64,000 nt of DNA from Mycobacterium attenuatum (GCF_900566085.1 NZ_UPHT01000150.1:52217-116216), one strand, 5' to 3'; counted from the stretch's first letter, positions 18,631 to 27,778 are shown. Notes: generated from the sequence alone by a model not told the origin. Made by a program: numbers and translations.

Positions 18631-19583
18631 GGGCTTGCCGCTGCCGTCCTGATGGCGAACGCGGTGATCAGGTCGGGGGCCTGTTTGTAGTAGCGAACCG
18701 TCGTCCGGTACTGTCCCGCCGTCGCCAACGCGGCGAAAGCGGCTATCCAGGTGCGGATTTCATGCGCGGATCCACCGCCCTCGTGCATCACGAACGAATT
18801 CGACCACTGATCCAAATCATCGAGGTGTCCCCCGTCGACGATCTCCAGGAAGCGCTGATCCCAGGCCGGGTTGAGGGGCTGAAGATTGCTGTCTCCGGCG
18901 GCGAAGCTCTTGGCCGCGTCGATCACGGCCGTCTGCCGGGCTTGTCGTTGCTCAGCTGTCATCGGCCGGCCGTGCACGAGCCGCTCCCGGGCGGCCGGAC
19001 CGGCGTCGTCGAGCGTCGGCACCGGCGGACTGTGCGACAGCCCCCCGGATCCGATCACCAGCACCCGCTTGTCCAACGTGGCAAGGAAATTACCGACCGC
19101 GGTGCCCAGTGCCCGGCAACGGCGCAGTGGTCCCAGCGGTGTGGCGATCGCGTTGATGAAGATCGGTATCACCGGGCGCGCGGTCGCTGCGCCGAAGAGC
19201 TTCTCCAGCGGCTGGACCGTTCCATGATCGACGTCCATGCTGGCCGAAAGTGCGACGTCGATGTCCGCGCCGAGCACGGCCCGGGCGCAATTCTCCGCGA
19301 TCGCCCGGGGCACGTCGAGCGGCCCGGCATGGCTACCGTAGTCCCCGACTCCGTTGGCCTGCATACCGATACAGAACGGCGGCATCACCTTGTAGAAGAA
19401 CCCGTTGTAGTGGTCGGGCGAGAAGATCACAACCAGTTCAGGACCGTAGCAGCCGACGAATTCCCGGGCCTTGCCGATCGCGGTATCAACGTCGTCAAGC
19501 AGGTCCCGCGGCGGCCCGGGTAGATTCAGCAGCGGGCTGTGGGACATACAGCACAGAGCCAGTGGCACTTTGAAAATCACCAC
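18627..19583 (-). CDS. mhpB: MhpB-like class III extradiol dioxygenase
   Basis: 318 residues from GTG 19583, with GAGAGG just upstream. It is very close along its whole length to E. coli MhpB: CMSHSPLLNLPGP, VVIFSPDHYNGFFY, MPPFCIGM, MDVDHGTVQPLE, PVIPIFINAIATPL, GSGGLSHSPPVP and LNPAWDQRFLEIV. MhpB uses Fe(II) to open 2,3-dihydroxyphenylpropionate at the meta position. The first 89 bp overlap the end of mhpA in another frame. A later start would shorten the overlap but remove conserved sequence before CCMSHSP. Confidence 0.93.
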   Translation of the reverse strand: MVIFKVPLALCCMSHSPLLNLPGPPRDLLDDVDTAIGKAREFVGCYGPELVVIFSPDHYNGFFYKVMPPFCIGMQANGVGDYGSHAGPLDVPRAIAENCARAVLGADIDVALSASMDVDHGTVQPLEKLFGAATARPVIPIFINAIATPLGPLRRCRALGTAVGNFLATLDKRVLVIGSGGLSHSPPVPTLDDAGPAARERLVHGRPMTAEQRQARQTAVIDAAKSFAAGDSNLQPLNPAWDQRFLEIVDGGHLDDLDQWSNSFVMHEGGGSAHEIRTWIAAFAALATAGQYRTTVRYYKQAPDLITAFAIRTAAASP

Positions 19584-21192
19584 CTCTCGGAGTGAGGGTG
19601 AGGGCCGCGACGAGCGATGCGCTCAACTCGGGAGCGAGTTGGGCGATACACGCACCGGCGATACAGCGGTCGGGGCGCAGGAAGAGCACCGATTCATCGT
19701 GTGCGTCGAACCAGGACTTGAGGTCTCCGGTGTGGTCGCCGACGATCACCACCTCGGGGTCGTCGTATCCGGTCCAGTGCAGCTGAACCTGCGGGCGCGC
19801 GGCAACGAAGCGGGCACCCAACCGCTGCCACGTCGAAAAGGCCTGCGCGCCCAGGATCTTCCGCGGGTTGTTGTTCCAGCACAACACGGCGAACCAGGCG
19901 CCCAGCACGTCGTCCAGCAAGACGTTGCGGCGGGTGCGGGTGTTGACCCGGGGCTGGACGAACAAGGTGCCCACCGGTGACGCCGGATTACGGGGCTCGG
20001 AATGGACCACGGCGCCGCGCTCGTAGCGCGGCATTGGCTTGAACCGCATCTCGAGCACATATCGCTTGAGCGACGGCACCGCCGAGGCCGCCCGCACGAT
20101 CAGATCCCGCCCGGCCGCGATCCTTCGGTCGGTGGGCGAAATCACCCGGCCCACCATGGTGGACAGGTCGATCATCGCCCGGGCGTGTTTGCGGCGTTCC
20201 ATGTCGTAGCTATCGAGCAGGCAGTCGCCGGCCTGCCCGGTGACCACCGCGGCGAGTTTCCAGCCCAGGTTCGCCGCGTCACGGATGCCGCTGTTGTAGC
20301 CCTGCCCCTGCCACACCGGCATGAGGTGCGCGGCGTCTCCGGCCAACAAGAGCCGGCCGCTGCGGAAGGCTCCGGCAATTCGCGAGTGATGGGTGTAGAT
20401 GCGCCGGCGGATCACCTCCACCCGGTCCGGGTAGGGCACCACTCGTGCCAGCATGCGGGTCAAGAACGCCAGATCCTCCGCCTGCTCGTCGGATTCGTCG
20501 GCGTGAATCATGAACTCGAACCGGCGAATTCCGTGTGCGACGGAGATCGAGGCATAGGGGCGTTGCGGATCGGCGCCGACCTCGCTGTTGGGGTGGCCCA
20601 GCGGATCGTTGGCGATATCGACGACCAGCCATCGGGTGGGCGACGTGGTGCCTTCGAAGGAAACCCCCATCGTCCGGCGGATGATGCTGCGGCCGCCGTC
20701 GCAGCCGACGACGTAGCGGGCGCGCACGCCCGACAGGCCACCCGGGCCACCGCATTCAACCGTCACCGCGTCGCCGGTTTGCCCGCAGGACATCACCGGA
20801 CGGTTCCACCACATTTCGACGTGGTCGAATCGGTCCAGCCCCCGCAACAATTCGACATCAACCAGCGGCTGCACAAAGCCGTTGCGCTTGGGCCAGCCGA
20901 AACGCGCGTCAGACGGGGCTATTTCGGCCAGAACCCGGCGCTTGGCATCCAAGAACCGCAGGATCTGGTTGGGCACCGTGTGCGGGAGGATTTCGTCGAC
21001 CAGACCGATCGACTGAAAGGTGCGCAGCGCCTCGTCGTCCAGCCCGACCCCGCGCGGATAGTCGATCAGCGCACCCCGCTCCTCGGCCACCAACGTGCGA
21101 ATACCTTGCAGTCCAAGAATATTGGCCAAGGTCAGCCCGACCGGGCCGGCCCCGACCACCAACACGTCAACCTCCTGTCCGCTCCCGCTCAT
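19495..21192 (-). CDS. mhpA: MhpA-like FAD-dependent aromatic hydroxylase
   Basis: 565 residues. FAD fingerprint VVGAGPVGLTLANILGLQG, second motif GCDGGRSIIRR, and the third GDAAHLMPVWQGQGYNSGI...DAANLGWKLA, as in 3-(3-hydroxyphenyl)propionate hydroxylase. It converts a phenol to a catechol using NADH and O2. The last ~30 residues are coded in the overlap with mhpB and look unlike the family end (RPDRCIAGACIAQLAP would be near the usual end). Start ATG 21192 overlaps the mhpC stop by one base (TGATG). Confidence 0.92.
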   Translation of the reverse strand: MSGSGQEVDVLVVGAGPVGLTLANILGLQGIRTLVAEERGALIDYPRGVGLDDEALRTFQSIGLVDEILPHTVPNQILRFLDAKRRVLAEIAPSDARFGWPKRNGFVQPLVDVELLRGLDRFDHVEMWWNRPVMSCGQTGDAVTVECGGPGGLSGVRARYVVGCDGGRSIIRRTMGVSFEGTTSPTRWLVVDIANDPLGHPNSEVGADPQRPYASISVAHGIRRFEFMIHADESDEQAEDLAFLTRMLARVVPYPDRVEVIRRRIYTHHSRIAGAFRSGRLLLAGDAAHLMPVWQGQGYNSGIRDAANLGWKLAAVVTGQAGDCLLDSYDMERRKHARAMIDLSTMVGRVISPTDRRIAAGRDLIVRAASAVPSLKRYVLEMRFKPMPRYERGAVVHSEPRNPASPVGTLFVQPRVNTRTRRNVLLDDVLGAWFAVLCWNNNPRKILGAQAFSTWQRLGARFVAARPQVQLHWTGYDDPEVVIVGDHTGDLKSWFDAHDESVLFLRPDRCIAGACIAQLAPELSASLVAALTLTPRGGDFQSATGSVLYVPQPAAESTRAAAGPA

Positions 21193-22055
21193 CAGCGTCC
21201 CAGCAGGAAGTCAAGGTGCAGGCGATTGAACGTCTTGGCGTCCTCGTACTGCGGCCAGTGCCCGCAGCCCGGCATCACCTCGAAGCGAGCGCTGGGAATC
21301 ATCGATGCGATGCGGCGACCCTCCCCAACATCGGCCGTCGGGTCGTGAGTTGTCCAGAGCACCAGCGTCGGTGCGGTGACGGCCCCGTAATCGCCGGTAC
21401 CCAGCAGGTTACGAGCCCGAATTTCCGGGTCCTGCAACGCCATGATGTCGCGCATGGCCGCGACGAATCCGGGCTGACGATAGATGCGCTGCCGGGCGGC
21501 CACTAGGTCGTCGTAATCCTTGGACTTGTCGGCCATCAACCACTTGATCCGCGACTGCACGGTCTCCCAGGTCGGATTCTCCGCGGCTGCCATGGACAGC
21601 GCGACGATGCGCGCCATGACTTCCGGGTCGGCCTGCGAGCCGCCGGCGGTGTTGAGCACCAGGCGGTCGACGGCGTCCGGATGGTCGATGGCGGCGCGAG
21701 CGGCCACCCAGCCACCCAGCGATTCACCGCTGAGCTTGATCCGGTCGGCCCCGATGCTGCGCACCACCGCCATCAGGTGCTCGACGTAGTGCCGGATTTC
21801 GAGTGGATGCCCCGGTTTGTCGGTATAGCCGTGACCCAGCATGTCGATCGACCAGGTCCAGAAATGTTCGGCGTGCGCCGCCAGGTTGCGGACGTAGGCC
21901 TCGGCGTGCCCGCCGGACCCGTGCAGCGAGACCAGCACCGGCGCGCCGGGATCGCCGGCACGCAGGTAACGCGTCCGGATCCCCGCGGCGTTGAGGTAGC
22001 CCTGCTCGAACGGGACACCTTGGAGATCGCTCCACAGGCTCTCGAACTCCGCCAC
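21192..22055 (-). CDS. mhpC: MhpC-like meta-cleavage product hydrolase
   Basis: 287 residues from GTG 22055 behind GAGAAGGA. The alpha/beta hydrolase motifs are LHGSGGHAEAY, the nucleophile elbow GESLGG, and the terminal GCGHWPQYED histidine. MhpC cleaves the C-C bond of the ring-fission product to a dienoate and an acid. It is the first gene of the minus-strand operon and lies next to the divergent IclR regulator. The MhpD/E/F genes for the lower pathway are not in the window. Confidence 0.9.
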   Translation of the reverse strand: MAEFESLWSDLQGVPFEQGYLNAAGIRTRYLRAGDPGAPVLVSLHGSGGHAEAYVRNLAAHAEHFWTWSIDMLGHGYTDKPGHPLEIRHYVEHLMAVVRSIGADRIKLSGESLGGWVAARAAIDHPDAVDRLVLNTAGGSQADPEVMARIVALSMAAAENPTWETVQSRIKWLMADKSKDYDDLVAARQRIYRQPGFVAAMRDIMALQDPEIRARNLLGTGDYGAVTAPTLVLWTTHDPTADVGEGRRIASMIPSARFEVMPGCGHWPQYEDAKTFNRLHLDFLLGR

Positions 22056-22115
22056 GGTTCCTTCTCCCTGGAAGCCAGGTTCTCGTTTTCGACCAACTGG
22101 ACTGTGCTAATATCA

Positions 22116-22127
22116 CACATTAATGTG
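22116..22127. promoter_or_regulatory. Palindrome in the mhpC/iclR divergent promoter region
   Basis: A perfect 12-bp palindrome CACATTAATGTG sits in an AT-rich patch between mhpC (start 22055) and the IclR gene (start 22173). IclR proteins bind palindromes of about this size. Position and symmetry suggest it is the operator for both directions. Confidence 0.6.
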
Positions 22128-22172
22128 CGGTATATATAGAGCTTTGCTCTCCTTCCGAAGCCTGTCAAGACC

Positions 22173-22838
22173 ATGACCGGCTCGCAGACCCTTGCCAGAG
22201 GGCTCACCGCACTGCAGCTGGTGGCGGTTTCACCCAGCGGGCTGACCATGCAGGAGGTGGCCGACCGGGTTGGCGTCCACCGGACCATCGCCTACCGGCT
22301 ATTGGCCACGCTGACCCAGTTCCGCCTCGTCGCCAAGGGTGAGGACGGGCGCTACCGTCCGGCGGCCGCGCTGGCGGTCCTCGGCTCGTCCTTCGACCAC
22401 AACCTGCGCCAGCTGAGTCTGCCGACGCTGCGGTCGTTGGCCGACGAGCTCGGCACCACGGTGTCGCTGCTGGTCGCCGAGGGTGACCAGCAAGTGGCGG
22501 TGGCGGTCATCGTGCCCACCCAAGTCGCCTACCAGCTCGCTTTCCACGAGGGCAGCAGATACCCGCTGGACCGCGGCGCCGCCGGCATAGCCCTGCTGGC
22601 CAGCCTGCCGCCGCGCCAGGGCGAACGGGACCTAGTCGCCGCCACCCGGGAGCGGGGCTGGGTGATGACCTACGGCGAGATCGAACCCAATACCTATGGT
22701 CTGGCCGTGCCCGTGCGCCGAGCCGCGCCGTCCCCGCCGACCTGCATCAATCTCATCTCCCACCGCGAAGACATGGTGATCCGGGGACGGGACGCGGTCA
22801 TCAAGGCCGCCACACAGTTATCCACGCTGCTGAGCTGA
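22173..22838 (+). CDS. IclR-family transcriptional regulator of the aromatic operon
   Basis: 221 residues. N-terminal winged helix with LARGLTALQLVAVSPSGLTMQEVADRVG... and the recognition helix region GVHRTIAYRLLATL, followed by the IclR effector domain (LADELGTTVSLLVAEGDQQ). The domain is a little shorter than the ~250-residue norm. It is divergent from the eight-gene mhp-type operon and 13 bp upstream of a kstD-like pseudogene. In E. coli, MhpR, also IclR-type, activates mhp genes with the aromatic acid as inducer. A similar role is likely here. Confidence 0.88.
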   Translation: MTGSQTLARGLTALQLVAVSPSGLTMQEVADRVGVHRTIAYRLLATLTQFRLVAKGEDGRYRPAAALAVLGSSFDHNLRQLSLPTLRSLADELGTTVSLLVAEGDQQVAVAVIVPTQVAYQLAFHEGSRYPLDRGAAGIALLASLPPRQGERDLVAATRERGWVMTYGEIEPNTYGLAVPVRRAAPSPPTCINLISHREDMVIRGRDAVIKAATQLSTLLS

Positions 22839-22851
22839 AGGGATACCGGGC

Positions 22852-24468
22852 ATGCGGTGGGATCAGGAATTCGACGTCGTGGTGGTCGGCAGCGGCGGCG
22901 CCGGGCTCACCGCCGCACTGACCGCGGCGGTCGCCGGCGCCTCGGTAGCGGTGTTCGAGAAGGCGCCGACGGTCGGCGGGACCACCGCCGTCTCGGGCGG
23001 CATCGCCTGGATCCCGGCTCATCACCGCTGTCCCGACCGTGAGCTGACGGTGGCCGACGCGCTGCAATATCTGCGCGCGCAGTCGTGGGGATCGATGGAC
23101 GACGCACTGGTGGAAACGTTCGTGCGGACTGGGCCGGCCATGCTCGACTTCGTCGAGAAACACAGCGGCCTGCGCTTCGAAGTCGCTGCCGGATTCCCCG
23201 ACTAACGACCCGAGCTGCCCGGCGGTCAGCCCGGCGGTGGGCGCTCGCTCGGCGCGGCGCCGTTCGATCTCGACCGACTTGGCGAGTGGGCGGGCCGGAT
23301 CACCTCCTTTCCCGCCGATTGGTCCAACGTCGGTTTCGACGCCGAGACCCGGGCCCGGTTGCATGCCGATGTCGGCGCCGGGTCGGGAAACCTGTGCGTG
23401 GCCGGCACCGCGCTGGTAGCCGGACTGCTAAAAGGCTTGCTGGACAACGGAGTAGCGCCGTGTGCCAACTCGCCGGCCGCGGAACTGATCGCAGAGGGCG
23501 GCGCCGTCACCGGGGTGCGAATCGCGCGCCCCGAGCAGAGCATCGGCGTGCGCGCCCGCAGCGGCGTCGTTCTGGCAACCGGGGGGTTCGAATGGGATCC
23601 GGTTCTGGTGCGGGCATTCCTGCGGGGCCCGATGCATGGCGCGGTCTCGCCGCCCACCAACACCGGCGACGGGCTGCGCATGGCAATGGCGTGCGGCGCC
23701 GATCTTGCCAATATGGGCGAAGCCTGGTGGGTGCCCATCGTGCAGATCCCCAGCGACACCATCGGCGGCCGGCAACGCAGCCGCAGCGTGCGGCTCGAGC
23801 GAACCCGCCCGCGCAGCATCATGGTCAACCGGTCCGGGCGGCGGTTCGTCAACGAGGCATGCGACTACAACTCGATGGCCGGCGCCTTCCACTACCTCGA
23901 TCCTCGGGGCGGTTACGTCAACGACAGCGGCTGGATTCTCTTCGACTCGATTCACTTGCAGCGTTATGGATTTCTGGGCATCTCACCCGGTCAACAGGTT
24001 CCCGGCTGGTTCTGCGAGTCGGCCGACCTGACCGAATTGGGCACTAAGACCGGTATCGACGCCGGCGGGCTGGCGCACACCATCCAGCGGTGGAACCGCA
24101 ATGTCGCGGCCGGCGTTGACCCCGACTTCGGCCGCGGTTCCACTGCCTACGACGGCTATTGGGGCGATCAGAGTGCCACCACGCTTGCCGGCAAGACCCT
24201 CGGCCCGATCGACACCGGCCCTTACTATGCGGTACCGATCCGTGTGGGTGCGATGGGCACCAAGGGCGGACCGCGCACCGACCGCGATGGACGGGTGCTC
24301 CACGTCAGCGGCAACCCCGTTCCGGGTCTGTTCGCCGCGGGCAACACGATGGCCGGAGTTACCGGCCGCGCCTACGGCGGCGCCGGCGGAACCATCGGCC
24401 CGGCAATGGTTTTTGGGTACCGCGCCGGCTACGCGGCTGCCACCGGGGCATCCCTCGACCGGAACTAG
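22852..24468 (+). pseudogene. KstD-like FAD dehydrogenase interrupted by one in-frame TAA
   Basis: The frame runs 538 codons with one stop, TAA at 23203-23205. N-terminal part: VVVGSGGAGLTAAL and GGTTAVSGGIAW (FAD site). It ends AAGFPD, and the same frame continues RPELPGG...LATGGFEWD...GPYYAVPIRVGAMGTKGG to a normal C-terminus GGTIGPAMVFGYRAGYAA. The homologue at 16900-18630 reads GYADYYPNLPGG at this point, so the stop most likely replaced a Tyr codon (TAC to TAA). A start is supported by AAGGGA 11 bp upstream. It is either a recent pseudogene or a sequencing error. Re-initiation would give a protein without the FAD fold. Confidence 0.9.
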
Positions 24469-24485
24469 CAGGCACTACAGCCGGC

Positions 24486-25706
24486 TCAAGGTTTCAGCGG
24501 GAGTTCCACACATACGTGGGTGCCCGCTCGGGTGTCGAGAAAAACGAACGTTCCCCCGGCAGCGTCGACCCGGGCCCGGTGCGAAGCCAGTCCGATGTGG
24601 CCCTCCCCCAGGCGACGCGCCATGATGTCACCGCTGATTCCCACACCGTCGTCGGCGACATCCAAAACGCACACGCCGTCGGTGATCCCGAGGCTGACCG
24701 ACGCATTGTGAGCCCGGGAATGACGCACCACGTTCGACAGCAACTCGCGGGCCACGCCGAACACGATCGGGTCGATCTCATTGCGCACCGGATAGTCAAT
24801 GTCGATGCTGACGTTGATCCCCGAACGCGCCGCCGTGGACGCGGCCAGCTGCTCGACGGCCGCACCGAGGCCGACCTGTTCCAGGACGGCCGGATGCAGC
24901 TCGAAAGTAGCCTGCCGCAATCGCTCCGAAGCATCCTGCAAGCCGGCTAACGCTCGGTCAACGCGCTCGTCGCCCGGCCACGCGGTCTGCAGCTCGACGA
25001 GTTCCTGTCGCGCGGCCAGCACGTCTTGCAGCGGCCCGTCGTGGATGGACTCCGAGATCCGGCGCTGCAACACCTCCGAGGCCGTCATCGTCTGAGCCAG
25101 CAACTCCTCACGCAACGCGCTCAAACCCGCGACCGAGCGGGCGTGGCGCTCCTCGATACGCACCACCACCAACGCGGTGGCACACAGAAATGCGTACAGC
25201 ACGAACCGGAATATCGCTTCGGGCCAACCGATTGCCCGCACCATTGCCGGATCTTGGATCACCGCGAGCGCAAATCCGATGAGCGTGAAAGCCAGCACCA
25301 CGGCCGCCCGGCGCGACGACACGTCCAAACCCACCAGCACCGGCAGCAGGGTCATGATCAGCAGCGGATAGATTCCGTCGGTGGACAACAACTGAAATCC
25401 GGTCAGGGCGAATACGTCGACGGCGGTGAACGCAAAGGGCTCGTATCTGGCCATCCTGACGAATCGGCGCAATACGATGATGCGTCGTGACGGTGAATAT
25501 GCCAGGGCCAGCGCCCAAAGCGCGGCCAGCGCGTAGGCCAGGATCAACGCGGATTGCTGCACCCATTCCGAGTGGTTGGTGCCAACAAGCATTGCCGAGA
25601 CCATCAAAAATACAACGCCGATCCGAAGCACCGAGGCGATTCGGTAGGAGCGCAACTGATGCAGCCGGCGCACCCGCTTGAGTTCCGCGTCGCTGGTCTC
25701 TACCAC
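24486..25706 (-). CDS. NarL-type sensor histidine kinase (copy 1)
   Basis: About 406 residues from GTG 25706; the upstream extension lacks homology to copy 2. The N-terminal half has several membrane segments. The HisKA_3 dimerisation box holds the phospho-accepting His in SESIHDGPLQDVLAARQEL. The HATPase domain has N-box ELLSNVVRHSRAHN and G-box DVADDGVGI. From position 24493 to 25140 it is almost identical in DNA to copy 2. It diverges from the response regulator at 25884, as Rv0845/narL do in M. tuberculosis (from memory). The signal is unknown. Confidence 0.88.
   Translation of the reverse strand: MVETSDAELKRVRRLHQLRSYRIASVLRIGVVFLMVSAMLVGTNHSEWVQQSALILAYALAALWALALAYSPSRRIIVLRRFVRMARYEPFAFTAVDVFALTGFQLLSTDGIYPLLIMTLLPVLVGLDVSSRRAAVVLAFTLIGFALAVIQDPAMVRAIGWPEAIFRFVLYAFLCATALVVVRIEERHARSVAGLSALREELLAQTMTASEVLQRRISESIHDGPLQDVLAARQELVELQTAWPGDERVDRALAGLQDASERLRQATFELHPAVLEQVGLGAAVEQLAASTAARSGINVSIDIDYPVRNEIDPIVFGVARELLSNVVRHSRAHNASVSLGITDGVCVLDVADDGVGISGDIMARRLGEGHIGLASHRARVDAAGGTFVFLDTRAGTHVCVELPLKP
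24493..25140. repeat. Near-identical direct repeat, copy A (kinase catalytic half)
   Basis: These 648 bp match 26565-27212 at a constant offset of 2072; I saw one mismatch (GGGCCCGG against GGGCTCGG near 24574). Identity stops sharply at 25141 and the sensor halves differ. Both copies have the same orientation and flank the response regulator. Confidence 0.9.
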
Positions 25707-25883
25707 AAGAACACCGTAGTCATGTGCGACCCCGCGATCCGGGGTGTTGCCCGGCAATATGGGCAATCCGCCGGAGCAAACTGCCCGGAAAGCGCGCGGG
25801 TTGTGCGGAAATTGCGGACAGATCGACACGGCGAGCGGTTAGACTCATCGCCATGGTCGGCGCTACATGGACATGAGTTGAAC

Positions 25884-26528
25884 ATGACGGCGCCCGACAA
25901 AGTGCGTGTGGTGGTCGGCGACGACCACCCGCTGTTTCGTGAGGGCGTGGTGCGCGCTCTTTCTTTGAGCGGCTCCGTCAACGTTGTCGGCGAGGCCGAC
26001 GACGGGGCGACAGCGCTGGAATTGATCAAGACTGAGCTGCCCGACGTCGCTTTACTCGACTACCGAATGCCGGGCATGGACGGCGCCCAGGTGGCGGCCG
26101 CGGTGCGCAGCAATGACCTGCCGACCCGCGTGCTGCTGATTTCGGCCCACGACGAATCAGCGATCGTCTACCAGGCTTTGCAGCAGGGTGCCGCCGGTTT
26201 CCTGCTGAAGGATTCGACACGCACCGAGATCGTCAAAGCCGTGCTCGATTGCGCCAAGGGACGCGACGTCGTCGCGCCCTCCCTGGTCGGCGGCCTTGCC
26301 GGAGAGATCCGCCAGCGAGCGGCGCCGATGGCTCCGGTACTTAGCGCCCGCGAGCGCGAGGTGCTCAATCGTATTGCGCGCGGCCAAAGTATCCCCGCGA
26401 TCGCCGGCGAACTGTATGTAGCGCCGTCGACCGTCAAGACCCATGTGCAACGGCTCTACGAGAAGCTCGGTGTCAGTGACCGTGCGGCCGCGGTCGCCGA
26501 AGCCATGCGACAGGGGCTGCTCGACTAA
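25884..26528 (+). CDS. narL: NarL/FixJ-type response regulator
   Basis: 214 residues from ATG 25884. Receiver domain: acidic pair VVVGDDHPLF, phosphorylation Asp in VALLDYRMPGMDG, Ser/Thr switch LLISAHDES, Lys in FLLKDST. The C-terminal LuxR helix-turn-helix is LSAREREVLNRIARGQS...VAPSTVKTHVQRLYEKLGV. Syntenic with narL (Rv0844c) of M. tuberculosis, from memory. It lies between two kinases that share their catalytic halves, so both may phosphorylate it. Confidence 0.92.
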   Translation: MTAPDKVRVVVGDDHPLFREGVVRALSLSGSVNVVGEADDGATALELIKTELPDVALLDYRMPGMDGAQVAAAVRSNDLPTRVLLISAHDESAIVYQALQQGAAGFLLKDSTRTEIVKAVLDCAKGRDVVAPSLVGGLAGEIRQRAAPMAPVLSAREREVLNRIARGQSIPAIAGELYVAPSTVKTHVQRLYEKLGVSDRAAAVAEAMRQGLLD

Positions 26529-26551
26529 CTGCGTGAGCTCGGCCATTGCCT

Positions 26552-27778
26552 TCAGGAATCAGACTTCAGCGGGAGTTCCACACATACGTGGGTGCCCGCT
26601 CGGGTGTCGAGAAAAACGAACGTTCCCCCGGCAGCGTCGACCCGGGCTCGGTGCGAAGCCAGTCCGATGTGGCCCTCCCCCAGGCGACGCGCCATGATGT
26701 CACCGCTGATTCCCACACCGTCGTCGGCGACATCCAAAACGCACACGCCGTCGGTGATCCCGAGGCTGACCGACGCATTGTGAGCCCGGGAATGACGCAC
26801 CACGTTCGACAGCAACTCGCGGGCCACGCCGAACACGATCGGGTCGATCTCATTGCGCACCGGATAGTCAATGTCGATGCTGACGTTGATCCCCGAACGC
26901 GCCGCCGTGGACGCGGCCAGCTGCTCGACGGCCGCACCGAGGCCGACCTGTTCCAGGACGGCCGGATGCAGCTCGAAAGTAGCCTGCCGCAATCGCTCCG
27001 AAGCATCCTGCAAGCCGGCTAACGCTCGGTCAACGCGCTCGTCGCCCGGCCACGCGGTCTGCAGCTCGACGAGTTCCTGTCGCGCGGCCAGCACGTCTTG
27101 CAGCGGCCCGTCGTGGATGGACTCCGAGATCCGGCGCTGCAACACCTCCGAGGCCGTCATCGTCTGAGCCAGCAACTCCTCACGCAACGCGCTCAAACCC
27201 GCGACCGAGCGGACATGTCGCTCCTCGATGCGCACCACCACCAACGCCGTGGCGCACAGAAACGCGTACAGCGAGAAGAGAAAACCGGTATGGGGCCAGC
27301 CGCTCGGGCCGAGGAGCACACCGTCGTGAACCCCCGCCAGCACGAAGCCGAGCAGGCTGAACGCCAGCACCGCCATGGTTCGCAGCGACGAGATGTCGAC
27401 GCCCGCCAGGACCGGCAGCAATGTCATGATCAGCAGCGGATAGAGCCCGTGGGCCGACAGCAGCTGAAAACCGGTCAACGCCACGATGTCGATGGCGGTG
27501 AATGTCAGCGGCTCCCAGCGGCGCACGCCTGCCGACTCCCCCGCGCCGATTCGTCGCCGCACCGGAGAAAAGGCCAGCGCCAGGGCACACACCGCGGCAA
27601 GCCCATAGAAGGCGACCAAGACGGTTTGCTGTGCCCATTCGTGCGCGGGGGTGCCGACGATCATCGCGGCGATGAGGAACACCAGGACGCCTATGCGAAG
27701 CACCGAGACGATCCGGTAGGACCGCAGCTGGTGCAGCTTGCGCACCCGCTCCAGTTCCACGTCGCTGGAGATCGCCAC
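26552..27778 (-). CDS. NarL-type sensor histidine kinase (copy 2)
   Basis: About 408 residues from GTG 27778, aligned to the start of copy 1 (ELERVRKLHQLRSYRI against ELKRVRRLHQLRSYRI). The catalytic half, including IHDGPLQ and NVVRHSRAHN, is essentially the same as in copy 1. The membrane half is only about half identical, so the sensed signal probably differs. It converges on the response regulator with 23 bp between stops. It occupies the place where M. tuberculosis has Rv0843 (from memory). Confidence 0.87.
   Translation of the reverse strand: MAISSDVELERVRKLHQLRSYRIVSVLRIGVLVFLIAAMIVGTPAHEWAQQTVLVAFYGLAAVCALALAFSPVRRRIGAGESAGVRRWEPLTFTAIDIVALTGFQLLSAHGLYPLLIMTLLPVLAGVDISSLRTMAVLAFSLLGFVLAGVHDGVLLGPSGWPHTGFLFSLYAFLCATALVVVRIEERHVRSVAGLSALREELLAQTMTASEVLQRRISESIHDGPLQDVLAARQELVELQTAWPGDERVDRALAGLQDASERLRQATFELHPAVLEQVGLGAAVEQLAASTAARSGINVSIDIDYPVRNEIDPIVFGVARELLSNVVRHSRAHNASVSLGITDGVCVLDVADDGVGISGDIMARRLGEGHIGLASHRARVDAAGGTFVFLDTRAGTHVCVELPLKSDS
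26565..27212. repeat. Near-identical direct repeat, copy B (kinase catalytic half)
   Basis: Partner of 24493-25140. The match ends at 27213 (ACATGTCGC against GCGTGGCGC), within the linker just before the dimerisation helix. The sharp border suggests gene conversion or a recent partial duplication. Confidence 0.9.

Noticed and set aside
20002..21348. Plus-strand ORF of 448 codons across mhpA
   Set aside because: Antisense to an FAD enzyme with three clear fingerprints.
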